From: Brachybacterium squillarum M-6-3
Lineage (GTDB): Bacteria; Actinomycetota; Actinomycetes; Actinomycetales; Dermabacteraceae
Direction of reading: 5' to 3'
Assembly (NCBI RefSeq): GCF_000225825.1
Contig: NZ_AGBX01000003.1
Location: 62,001 to 126,000, forward strand
Length of the DNA stretch: 64,000 nt
Shown: positions 14,861 to 22,323 of the stretch, one piece after another
How positions within the stretch are numbered: position 1 is the stretch's first letter
Layout: each line of letters starts with the position of its first letter
The notes under the pieces: model-generated
What the model saw: only the letters and a program-made list of their open reading frames with translations
Database searches by the model: none
Told to the model about the DNA's origin: nothing
Position numbers and translations under genes: made by a program

Positions 14861-15778
14861 ATGGCACGCCACAATCCGATCTTCGGCCACGACCAGGCCG
14901 TCCAGCAGGGCGGTTCCCAGCCCAGCTACGGCTACGCCCAGAACCAGGGCACGGCCTCCCAGATGCCCTCCGCCCAGACCCAGTGGGCCCCCAGCTTCGG
15001 TCAGCAGACCCAGCAGGGCTACCAGCAGGGCGAGGACCTCGAGGCGATCTACGCCCGCCCCTCCGCCTCCGGCCACGACACCGGACGGATGACCATGCGG
15101 GACGCGCTGAACGCGATCACCGCCACCCTCGGCACCATCATCGTGATCGGCGTGGCCGTCGCGACCCTGCCCGCGCTGCTGGGCTTCGTCGCCGGCGACT
15201 CCGGCCAGTCCCTCGGCTACGGGGTCGCGATGGTCGCCCTCGTGATCGGCCTCATCGGCGGCCTGGTCACGGGCCTGGTCAACGCCTTCAAGCGTCAGCC
15301 CTCCGCGGTGCTCACCCTGCTGTACGCCGTCTTCGAGGGCCTGCTGCTGGGCGGCTTCTCCGCGATGATGGAGGCCGTCTACCCGGGCATCGCCATCCAG
15401 GCGGTGATCGGCACCCTCGGCGTCGCCGCGACCGTGCTGGTGCTGTTCCGCCTCGGCGTCCTGCGCACCTCGCCGCTGCTGACCAAGATCTTCATGGTCG
15501 CCATGATCGGCTACCTGCTCTTCGGGCTGTTCAACATCGGCTACATGCTGATGACCGGCGGCAGCCTGCGCGACGGAATGCTCGGCCTCATCATCGGCGG
15601 CCTCGCCATCGTGATGGCCTCCTACTCGCTGGTGATGGACTTCGAGGACGTCCAGCGCGCCACCAACGCCGGCGTCGCCCGCCAGTACGCCTGGCGCTGC
15701 GCCTTCGGGCTCGCCGCCACCCTGGTGTGGATGTACATCGAGGTGCTGCGGATCCTCGCGATCTTCCGCGGCGACTGA
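14861..15778 (+). CDS. Bax inhibitor-1/YccA family membrane protein
   Basis: This 305-residue protein has a Gln/Gly-rich disordered N-terminus (1-70) and seven hydrophobic helices between about 85 and 300. Helix 6 and the following loop carry GLIIGGLAIVMASYSLVMDFEDVQRA, the usual Bax-inhibitor family region. The C-terminal helix is WRCAFGLAATLVWMYIEVLRILAIF. The family includes calcium-leak channels and regulators of membrane proteolysis; the role here is unknown. AAGGAG lies 4 nt before ATG 14861. A strong hairpin follows about 47 nt after the stop. Confidence 0.93.
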   Translation: MARHNPIFGHDQAVQQGGSQPSYGYAQNQGTASQMPSAQTQWAPSFGQQTQQGYQQGEDLEAIYARPSASGHDTGRMTMRDALNAITATLGTIIVIGVAVATLPALLGFVAGDSGQSLGYGVAMVALVIGLIGGLVTGLVNAFKRQPSAVLTLLYAVFEGLLLGGFSAMMEAVYPGIAIQAVIGTLGVAATVLVLFRLGVLRTSPLLTKIFMVAMIGYLLFGLFNIGYMLMTGGSLRDGMLGLIIGGLAIVMASYSLVMDFEDVQRATNAGVARQYAWRCAFGLAATLVWMYIEVLRILAIFRGD

Positions 15779-15824
15779 TCCGGACGCGGGACGCGCGAGC
15801 GGCCCGTCACCTCCCCGTATGCTG

Positions 15825-15854
15825 AACGGCGGGTCCCCTCGGGGGCCCGCCGTT
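15825..15854 (+). terminator. Strong hairpin between the Bax-inhibitor gene and cls
   Basis: AACGGCGGG (15825-15833) pairs with CCCGCCGTT (15846-15854). The inner TCCCC/GGGGG extends the stem to about 14 bp with a tiny loop. It lies 47 nt after the Bax-inhibitor stop and 27 nt before the cls GTG. A -10-like TATGCT (15818-15823) precedes it. Confidence 0.6.
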
Positions 15855-15881
15855 CCGCTGTCTCGGGGAAGGACGACCACC

Positions 15882-17378
15882 GTGGGATTCGCTGAGTGGC
15901 TGCAGGACAACACCGTGCAGGTGGTCCAGGTGGCGACCTACGTGTTCTGGACGATCGACATCGCCCTGCGCATCACGGCGCTGATCGTGGTGCCCCGAAA
16001 CCGCCGCCCCGGCTCCGCGCTGGCCTGGCTGCTGGCCATCATGGTGCTCCCGATCATCGGCTTCCCGCTCTACCTGATCCTCGGCAAGGCGCAGCTGCCG
16101 CGGAAGCGCCGCGTCAAGCAGGTCGAGATCAACACGATCATGCGCGAGCGCGCCGAGCGCATCCCCGACACCGACCTCGACGAGGACAGCCCCAGCTGGC
16201 TGCAGGGCGCCGTGCGCCTGAACCGCGAGCTCGGCGCCTTCCCCCTGACCGGCAACAACTCCTGCGACCTCGAGATCGACTACGAGACCTCGATCGCCCG
16301 CATGGCCGCCGACATCCGCACCGCCCAGCACGACGTCAACGTGCTCTTCTACATCATGGGCCGCGACGAGGTCACCCAGGACTTCTTCGACGCCCTCTGC
16401 GAGGTGGCCGACCGCGGCGTCCGCGTCCGCGTGCTCTACGACCACCTGGGCTCCTTCAACCTGTTCGGCGGCCCCTACCGCTCGATGCGCCAGCAGCTCG
16501 ACGCCCACGGCGTCGAGCACCACCCGATGATGCCGCTCCAGCCCTTCCGCGACGGCGCCTTCCAGCGTCCCGACCTGCGCAACCACCGCAAGCTGCTGAT
16601 CGTCGACGGCGTCGTCGGCTGGATGGGCAGCCAGAACCTCATCGCCTCCCACTACGACAAGCGCTCCAACATCCGCCGCGGCCTGCACTGGCAGGAGACC
16701 ATGGCACGGCTGCAGGGCCCCATCGTCGCCGAGATGAACCTGCTGTTCGCCACCGACTGGTACTACGAGTCCGGGGAGCAGATCGACGAGGACGAGCAGG
16801 TGCGCCGCGCCCCCGACCTCTCCGGCACCTACGAGTGCCAGATCGTGCCCAGCGGCCCCGGCTTCGTGCTCGAGAACAACCTGGCCCTGTTCAACCAGCT
16901 GTTCTACTCGGCGCAGAACCGCATCGTCGCCGTCAGCCCCTACTTCGTGCCCGACGAGTCGATGCTCTCCGCGATCATCACCGCCGCCCGCCGCGGGGTG
17001 AAGGTCGAGCTGTTCGTCCCCGAGATCGGCGACCAGTTCCTCGTCTACCACGCCCAGCGCTCCTACTACGAGGCGCTGCTGGAGGCCGGCGTGATCATCT
17101 GGCTCTACCAGGCGCCGACCATCCTGCACGCCAAGCACGTCACCATCGACGAGTCCGTGACCGTGATCGGCTCCTCCAACATGGACATCCGCTCCTTCGT
17201 GCTGGACATGGAGAGCTCGCTGATGGTCGGCGGCACCGACTTCATGGAGAAGATGCACGAGGTGGAGGACGTCTACCGCTCCCGCAGCCGCATCCTCACC
17301 CTCGAGGAGTGGCAGCGCCGCCCCTGGCACAAGGCCGTGCTGGACAACCTCTGCCGCCTGGCCTCCTCCGTCGTCTGA
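15882..17378 (+). CDS. cls: Cardiolipin synthase
   Basis: This 498-residue membrane enzyme condenses two phosphatidylglycerols, or the actinobacterial equivalent, to cardiolipin. Two N-terminal membrane helices (about 12-33 and 42-63) precede two phospholipase D domains. The HKD motifs are HRKLLIVD at H235 and HAKHVTID at H416, each followed by GSQN and GSSNMD. GTG 15882 is chosen because GAAGGA lies 8-9 nt upstream. An upstream ATG at 15819 lies inside a terminator-like hairpin and would add 21 residues not expected in the family. Confidence 0.95.
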   Translation: MGFAEWLQDNTVQVVQVATYVFWTIDIALRITALIVVPRNRRPGSALAWLLAIMVLPIIGFPLYLILGKAQLPRKRRVKQVEINTIMRERAERIPDTDLDEDSPSWLQGAVRLNRELGAFPLTGNNSCDLEIDYETSIARMAADIRTAQHDVNVLFYIMGRDEVTQDFFDALCEVADRGVRVRVLYDHLGSFNLFGGPYRSMRQQLDAHGVEHHPMMPLQPFRDGAFQRPDLRNHRKLLIVDGVVGWMGSQNLIASHYDKRSNIRRGLHWQETMARLQGPIVAEMNLLFATDWYYESGEQIDEDEQVRRAPDLSGTYECQIVPSGPGFVLENNLALFNQLFYSAQNRIVAVSPYFVPDESMLSAIITAARRGVKVELFVPEIGDQFLVYHAQRSYYEALLEAGVIIWLYQAPTILHAKHVTIDESVTVIGSSNMDIRSFVLDMESSLMVGGTDFMEKMHEVEDVYRSRSRILTLEEWQRRPWHKAVLDNLCRLASSVV

Positions 17379-17414
17379 GGGGTCTCCAGCGTCTGAGCGG
17401 CCCTCGGCGAGGCG

Positions 17415-18179
17415 TCAGCCGGAGACGCCGGTGATCGAGTCGTATGCCTCCCGGGCCGCGTCCTCGTGCTCGGTGACGCCGACGGCCACCTCCGAGAGGA
17501 ACACGCTGGGCCCCTGCGGGCTCTCGAGCACCACCACGGTGATCCGGGAGGCGTCGGTCAGCTCGAGGTCGTCCTGCCCGAAGCGCAGCTCCCCGGTGGT
17601 GCGGTAGCCGGGCATTCCCGCCACCGTCACCGCCTCCGTGAGCTGGTCGTGCATGGTGCGGCCCGAGGTGTCGCCCCAGGCGGCGCCGTTGGAGTACAGG
17701 CAGGTGAAGATGCGCTGCGAGGCCGCCTCGTTGCCGGGGTACTCCACGCCCGGCTGCCACTCGACGAGGCCGACCGTGATCATCGAGGCCCAGTTGCCCT
17801 CCACCACCGCGGAGGCCGTGGTGTCGTCGTTGAGGAAGCTCGCGTAGTTGCTGGAGCCGCGGCCGTCGAACACGGTGGGCGGCACGATCTCCAGGCCGCC
17901 GCCGCGCAGTCGGCCGGAGGGGTTGGTCGAGGTGCGCTGGTAGTCCATCGGGGACCAGCAGCGCTCCTCCTCGGTGGGGGAGGCGCTGGTGCTCTCCGGG
18001 GTCGAGGAGGCGGAGGCCGAGCTCGTCGGCGGGTCCGTGCTCTCCCCGCCCGTCAACCCCACGTAGCCCAGCGCCCCGCCGACGATCAGCACGAACACCG
18101 CCGCGAAGGAGACCCCGCCGACCAGCAGCGGGTTCGGGCCGCCGCCGGGTCCCTGAGGGGAGGGGGTCGGGGTGCTCAT
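17415..18179 (-). CDS. Membrane-anchored protein, paralogue of its upstream neighbour
   Basis: The predicted product is 254 residues with one membrane helix at about 18-42. A Ser/Thr/Pro-rich linker (about 46-75) and an extracytoplasmic domain follow. The linker suggests an exposed, possibly modified, stalk. Cysteines (near 74 and in IFTCLY) could form a disulfide. The domain shares VEGNW, the YPG.E.A motif and IF.CY with the product of the upstream gene, so the two are paralogues. The genes overlap by 4 bp (ATGA), implying coupled translation. I do not recognise a catalytic site; substrate binding or envelope function is inference. Confidence 0.8.
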   Translation of the reverse strand: MSTPTPSPQGPGGGPNPLLVGGVSFAAVFVLIVGGALGYVGLTGGESTDPPTSSASASSTPESTSASPTEEERCWSPMDYQRTSTNPSGRLRGGGLEIVPPTVFDGRGSSNYASFLNDDTTASAVVEGNWASMITVGLVEWQPGVEYPGNEAASQRIFTCLYSNGAAWGDTSGRTMHDQLTEAVTVAGMPGYRTTGELRFGQDDLELTDASRITVVVLESPQGPSVFLSEVAVGVTEHEDAAREAYDSITGVSG

Positions 18180-19087
18180 CCGACGACCTCCAGCGAGTCG
18201 ATCATCTCCTGCAGCTCGGCCACGTGGTCCTCGTGGTCCGCGGCGACGTCCGAGGCCAGGGCGCTGGCCCCGTCGGGGGTCTCCACCACGATGGAGGTCA
18301 CCACGGAGGCGCTGGTGGTGGAGTACATCTCGGAGTCCTCGAAGTGGTAGGTGGCCTGCACGATCCAGGCCGGGGCGCCGTCGACGGTGATGGCCTCCGA
18401 GCGGTAGTCGGTGACCTCGGGGTTCTCGCCGAAGGCGCCGATCACGCCCGCGGTGGTGGCGTAGCACTGGAAGATCGCGACCGCCGCGGGCTCCAGGCCG
18501 GGGTAGCCGCCCTCGTCCTCGGGGAACACCACCCGGCCCAGGCTCACCGCGCTGTACCAGTTGCCCTCCACGTTGCGGGCCTGCGCGCCGATCTCGTCCA
18601 TGTAGGGCATCGAGGTCGAGTCCCAGGGGGCGGTCCAGGTGGAGGGGATCGTGTACTGCAGGTCGCCGCCGCGCACCGTGCCCGGGTCGGCGGAGGCCGC
18701 CGGGGCGGAGTCCGGGATCGTGCAGGCGGTGGTGGGGGCCTGGGTGAAGATCGGCGGCGGGGGAGCCAGGTCGGGGTCGTCCTCGTCGGGGATGTACTCC
18801 TCCTGGCCGGTGGCGGTGCGCTCGCCAGCGGTGGTCTCGGCCGGGTCGTCGGCCTCCAGGGCGGAGCGGAACACCGTCTGCGAGAGCACCAGGGCTCCGA
18901 CCGCGATCAGCACCAGGGTCGAACCGATCACCGAGAGCATCACGACCAGGGCCCGCCTGCGCGAGCGGGGGGAGGGCTCGCCGACGGGGGTCTCGGGGGC
19001 GGAGTAGTCGGGCAGGCCCGCCGGCTCCTGGGAGGAGAAGTCGGGCAGGGTCCCGCGGGGGTCGCCGCCCTGTCGGTCCTCGGCCAT
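18176..19087 (-). CDS. Membrane-anchored protein, upstream paralogue of the pair
   Basis: A 303-residue protein with a Pro/Ser-rich cytoplasmic part (1-45), a membrane helix at about 46-68 after RSRRR, a Glu/Asp/Pro linker, and an extracytoplasmic domain. The domain contains GGDLQYTIPSTW, EGNWYSAVSLGRV and IFQCYATTAG, aligned with the next gene's domain. Its stop codon overlaps the start of the downstream paralogue. GGGGAGGTGCGC precedes ATG 19087. No enzyme family is recognised. Confidence 0.8.
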   Translation of the reverse strand: MAEDRQGGDPRGTLPDFSSQEPAGLPDYSAPETPVGEPSPRSRRRALVVMLSVIGSTLVLIAVGALVLSQTVFRSALEADDPAETTAGERTATGQEEYIPDEDDPDLAPPPPIFTQAPTTACTIPDSAPAASADPGTVRGGDLQYTIPSTWTAPWDSTSMPYMDEIGAQARNVEGNWYSAVSLGRVVFPEDEGGYPGLEPAAVAIFQCYATTAGVIGAFGENPEVTDYRSEAITVDGAPAWIVQATYHFEDSEMYSTTSASVVTSIVVETPDGASALASDVAADHEDHVAELQEMIDSLEVVG

Positions 19088-19220
19088 GCGCACCTCCCCG
19101 GTGTCCCCGTCGTCGCGCGCCCACCGTGGCGCGCCCCCGCCCGTGATTCTCGCACGTCGGCCTCCTGCGGCGGCGGTCCTCCCGCGCCCGGGACCTCGGG
19201 AGCGGCCCAGGGGCCCTCGA

Positions 19221-19226
19221 TACACT
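19221..19226 (+). promoter_or_regulatory. -10 element TACACT upstream of the thiD-like gene
   Basis: TACACT in CGATACACTGCGG lies 27 nt before ATG 19254, leaving room for the GGAG RBS. No clear -35 is seen. Confidence 0.4.
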
Positions 19227-19253
19227 GCGGCGACCCGACAGATGGAGATCCGC

Positions 19254-20132
19254 ATGCGCCCGCCCCTCGTCCTCACGATCGACGGCTCCGACGCCGCCGG
19301 TGCCGCGGGGATCCAGGCCGACATCAAGACCCTCACCGCTCTCGGCGTGTACGCCGCCTCGAGCATCACGCAGGTGACGGCCTCCGGCCCGCAGGGCGTG
19401 GCCTCCACCCATCCGCTGTCCGCCGAGGTGGTGCGCGCCCAGCTCGCCGCCGTGGTGGAGGGGCTGCAGATCGACGCGGTGAAGATCGGGACGCTGGGCA
19501 GCGCCGCCGCCGCCGGAGCGGTGGCCGAGACCGTGGGCACGCATCGCGGGCGCCTGGGCCGGATCGTGCTGGACCCGGTGATGGTCGACGCCGACGGCAC
19601 CGCCCTGATCTCCGCCGAGGGCGCGCGGGCCGTGCGCGAGCAGCTGGTGCCGATCGCCGACGTGGTCACCCCGAACATGGCCGAGGCGGCACAGCTGCTG
19701 GGCACCTCGCTCGCCACCTCCATCGAGGAGATGCGCGAGCAGGGGCTGGCCCTGCGGGCGCTCGGCCCCGAGGCCGTCGTGATCACCGGCGGACGCCTCC
19801 CCGCCGGAGACGACGCCGTGGACGTGGTGGTCCACCCCGGCGGCACCGACCTGCTGCGCGCCTCCCGCGTGCCCGGGCGCCGGGTGCGCGGCGCGGGCGC
19901 CACCTTCTCCGCCGCTATCGCCGCGCAGCTGGCCCGGATCGCCGAGTTCGCCCGCGCCGGGGAGCTCGGGGAGATCGGCGACGCCGGTGCCGAGGACGAC
20001 ATGGTCACGATCATCGCGACCGCCCGCGAGTTCGTCGCCGGTGCCACGGAGCACGGCGCGAACTGGGAGATCGCCCGGCGCCCCGGGGGCTACCAGGCGC
20101 TGAACCACCTCATCACCCTCGGGATGGACTGA
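19254..20132 (+). CDS. thiD: ThiD/PdxK-like kinase (HMP-P or pyridoxal kinase), active-site Cys replaced
   Basis: This 292-residue ribokinase-fold kinase would phosphorylate hydroxymethylpyrimidine(-phosphate) in thiamine synthesis, or pyridoxal. N-terminal TIDGSDAAGAAGIQADIKT and VTASGPQGV match ThiD, as do DPVMVDADG and TPNMAEAAQL. The usual C-terminal anion-hole motif GTGC is here GAGA (in RGAGATFSAAIAA), so the expected catalytic Cys (or Asp) is Ala. The enzyme may be altered, or another residue serves. GGAG lies 6 nt before ATG 19254; an upstream ATG at 19242 overlaps that RBS and was not chosen. Confidence 0.8.
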   Translation: MRPPLVLTIDGSDAAGAAGIQADIKTLTALGVYAASSITQVTASGPQGVASTHPLSAEVVRAQLAAVVEGLQIDAVKIGTLGSAAAAGAVAETVGTHRGRLGRIVLDPVMVDADGTALISAEGARAVREQLVPIADVVTPNMAEAAQLLGTSLATSIEEMREQGLALRALGPEAVVITGGRLPAGDDAVDVVVHPGGTDLLRASRVPGRRVRGAGATFSAAIAAQLARIAEFARAGELGEIGDAGAEDDMVTIIATAREFVAGATEHGANWEIARRPGGYQALNHLITLGMD

Positions 20133-20262
20133 GCCCCGGGACTCACCGCTCCCGCCGCGCCCCAGGACCCGGCAGGCCCCGCCCCGTTCCCCTCCGCCCT
20201 TCAGCGCGTCCCACCGCCCCTCCGCGCGCCACCGCGGGCAGCCCTGACGTGGCTCGCTGCGC

Positions 20263-20332
20263 TGAAAAGGGGACGTGGGTGCACCGGCAACGGCTTTCCA
20301 GGCCGTGAGGGTGCACCTGCGTCCCTTTTCCA
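20263..20332. repeat. Long imperfect palindrome A (about 70 bp)
   Basis: The arms (20263-20285 and 20309-20332) share AAAAGGG, ACG and GGTGCACC, with one bulge and a two-base mismatch. The central 23 nt contain a second inverted repeat ACGGC/GCCGT (20290-20294, 20302-20306). It lies between convergent thiD and the GH3 gene, so it may act as a terminator, but it is far longer than other terminators here. The rest of 20133-20412 shows nothing else. Confidence 0.75.
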
Positions 20333-20412
20333 GTGATGGACCGGGAGGAGAGGTGCAGGGAAGGAGCGTGCGCGGGGGAGGATCCGGGTGCCGGGGAGCG
20401 CGGGGCAGCCGG

Positions 20413-21603
20413 TCAGGCGTCCAGCAGGTCGTGGCCCTGCTTCACGGTGAGCATGCGGGTCGCGGACTCCCGCACCCGTGCCTCCTGCGCGGCGTCCTCC
20501 TCGGCCCAGGCCACGATCGCGTCCACCAGCTCCCCGGCGATGCCCGGATCGGCGGTCAGCACGGCGTCGCCGCCCGCGGCCAGCAGCCGGGTGGCGCGCT
20601 CGGGCACCGGCACGTCGGCCACGGCCTCCGCCGCGCCGATGTCGTCGGTGATCACGAGGCCGTCGAAGCCGACCACCTCGCGCAGCACCCCCTGCACCAC
20701 GGCGGAGGAGAACATCGCGGGCACGTCCGGCTCGATCCGCGGGTAGACCGCGGAGGAGAGCATGACGGCCTCGGCGCCTGCCGCGATGCCGGCCATGAAG
20801 GTCTGCAGGTAGGGATCGTCCGCGTCGGTGACCGCGTCCACGATGCCCTCGACGCTGTGGTCGGTGTTCTTCTCCACGCGACCCAGCCCCGGGAAGTGCT
20901 TGAGCGTCGCGCCCACCCCGGAGGCGTCCAGGCCCTGGACGGCGGCCTGCACGCAGCCGGCCACGATCTCCGGGTTGGTGCCGAAGCCGCGGTCCAGCTG
21001 CCCCACCGGCGCGTTGTCGTCGCCGAGCGCCGGGTCGACCACGTCGGCCACGGGCGCGAGGTCGAGGTGCAGGCCGCGGGCGGCGAGGTCCTCGCCGATC
21101 ATCGTGTAGGCCTCCAGGGCCGCCTCGGGGCCTGCCTCGCCGAGCGCCTCGGCGGAATCGGACTCGCGGGCGGCGTCGCCGCGCAGCATCCGCACCTGCC
21201 CGCCCTCCTGGTCCACCGCCAGCAGCGGGCCGAGGTCCTCCCGGGAGCCCTCCACGGCGGCGGCTACCAGGGCGTCGACCTCCTCGGCGGACTCCCATCG
21301 GTCCAGCAGGAAGAAGCCGCCCACGTGGTGCTCCTCCAGCAGCTCGGCGTCGATCGAGCCGCCCGCGGTGATGCCGACCAGCACCAGCTGCCCGGCGAGC
21401 TCCCGCAGCTCCATCTCCTCGGCCAGCAGCTCCGCGGCCGTCGGCTCGGGACTGGGGGAGGCGGTGCCGTCGGAGGCCCCGCCGCCGGAGCCGCCGTCGG
21501 AGGTGCCGGTGGTGCCCTCGCTGTCGGTGCCGCCGCCCTGCGAGGTCGTGCAGGAGGCGAGGGCGGCCGCGGGGGCGAGGGCCAGCAGGTGTCGGCGACG
21601 CAT
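20413..21603 (-). CDS. GH3 family lipoprotein, beta-N-acetylglucosaminidase-like (NagZ type)
   Basis: A 396-residue secreted lipoprotein: a lipobox LASC ends the signal peptide at about residue 17, then a Gly/Ser/Thr linker to about 55. The glycoside hydrolase family 3 TIM barrel follows, with VDQEGGQV, KHFPGLG and the nucleophile region GLVITDDIGAAEAV. Bacterial NagZ removes N-acetylglucosamine from peptidoglycan fragments, so a cell-wall recycling role outside the membrane is likely. The NagZ Asp-His dyad loop after KHFPG appears as NTDHS. It is a single-domain protein of the expected length. Confidence 0.88.
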   Translation of the reverse strand: MRRRHLLALAPAAALASCTTSQGGGTDSEGTTGTSDGGSGGGASDGTASPSPEPTAAELLAEEMELRELAGQLVLVGITAGGSIDAELLEEHHVGGFFLLDRWESAEEVDALVAAAVEGSREDLGPLLAVDQEGGQVRMLRGDAARESDSAEALGEAGPEAALEAYTMIGEDLAARGLHLDLAPVADVVDPALGDDNAPVGQLDRGFGTNPEIVAGCVQAAVQGLDASGVGATLKHFPGLGRVEKNTDHSVEGIVDAVTDADDPYLQTFMAGIAAGAEAVMLSSAVYPRIEPDVPAMFSSAVVQGVLREVVGFDGLVITDDIGAAEAVADVPVPERATRLLAAGGDAVLTADPGIAGELVDAIVAWAEEDAAQEARVRESATRMLTVKQGHDLLDA

Positions 21604-21711
21604 GGAGGCAGTGTTCCACGCCCACCCGGGATACGCGCCCGAGATGGTGGAAAAGTGGACTTTCCTCCGACGTTCCCGGACACACGGGCGAGGATCGTCG
21701 GGGCCGCGCCG

Positions 21712-21717
21712 TAGGCT
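21712..21717 (+). promoter_or_regulatory. -10 element TAGGCT, leaderless promoter of the 21724-25837 operon
   Basis: TAGGCT ends 6 nt before ATG 21724, with no Shine-Dalgarno sequence. Confidence 0.55.
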
Positions 21718-21723
21718 GGCGCC

Positions 21724-22323
21724 ATGAGCTCCGAGACGCCCGGCGACGTGCCCGCGCCGCACGTGATCGACCCGGCCGAGCACCCGCAGGCCCGCAGGAT
21801 CGCCACGGGCACCGGCGTGCCGCTGACCACCTGGACCGCCCGGTTGGACGAGCGCGGCGGCAGGGACCTCGACCACGCCGCCCTGGCCCGGCATCTGGCC
21901 GAGGAGCACGAGCTGGACGGCTGGTGGGCCCAGGCCGTCACCGTCGCCTACGAGCAGGTGATCGGACGGCGCGTCGTCGGGCAGAGCTGCGAGGGCGACT
22001 TCTCCGCCTCCGCCTCGCGCACGGTCCCCGGTGACATGGACGCCGTGCAGCAGGCCTTCGACGCCTTCATGACCCCTGCGCGCCGGGAGCAGCTGGGCAT
22101 GGCCGAGGGATCGCTGAGCGCCACCGAGCGGTGGCGCTACTGGCGCGCCGCCGTCGACGACGGCTCCCGCGCCTCGATCAACATCAGCGCCAAGGGCGAG
22201 GACCGCAGCACCCTGGCCGTCGAGCACAAGGGCCTGGAGACCGCCGCGGCCCGGCAGGTCTGGAAGGACGCCTGGAAGCGCACCCTCGACGCCTTCGTGG
22301 CCGAGCAGAAGGAGACCCGATGA
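21724..22323 (+). CDS. DUF4287/SRPBCC-like protein
   Basis: The product is 199 residues. The first half carries a helical DUF4287-type region (LDHAALARHLAEEHELDGWWAQAVTVAYEQ split across about 50-78). The second half looks like an SRPBCC (START-like) fold, ending with INISAKGEDRSTLAVEHKGL and TLDAFVAEQ. Such proteins are often annotated as activator-of-Hsp90 homologues and have no defined function. It is the first gene of a coupled operon: its stop overlaps the start of the S9 peptidase (ATGA). Confidence 0.8.
   Translation: MSSETPGDVPAPHVIDPAEHPQARRIATGTGVPLTTWTARLDERGGRDLDHAALARHLAEEHELDGWWAQAVTVAYEQVIGRRVVGQSCEGDFSASASRTVPGDMDAVQQAFDAFMTPARREQLGMAEGSLSATERWRYWRAAVDDGSRASINISAKGEDRSTLAVEHKGLETAAARQVWKDAWKRTLDAFVAEQKETR

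Noticed and set aside
17411-17429. GGCGTC/GACGCC repeat at the 3' end of the 17415 gene as a terminator
   Set aside because: It lies largely within the coding end and is short (6 bp); weak evidence.
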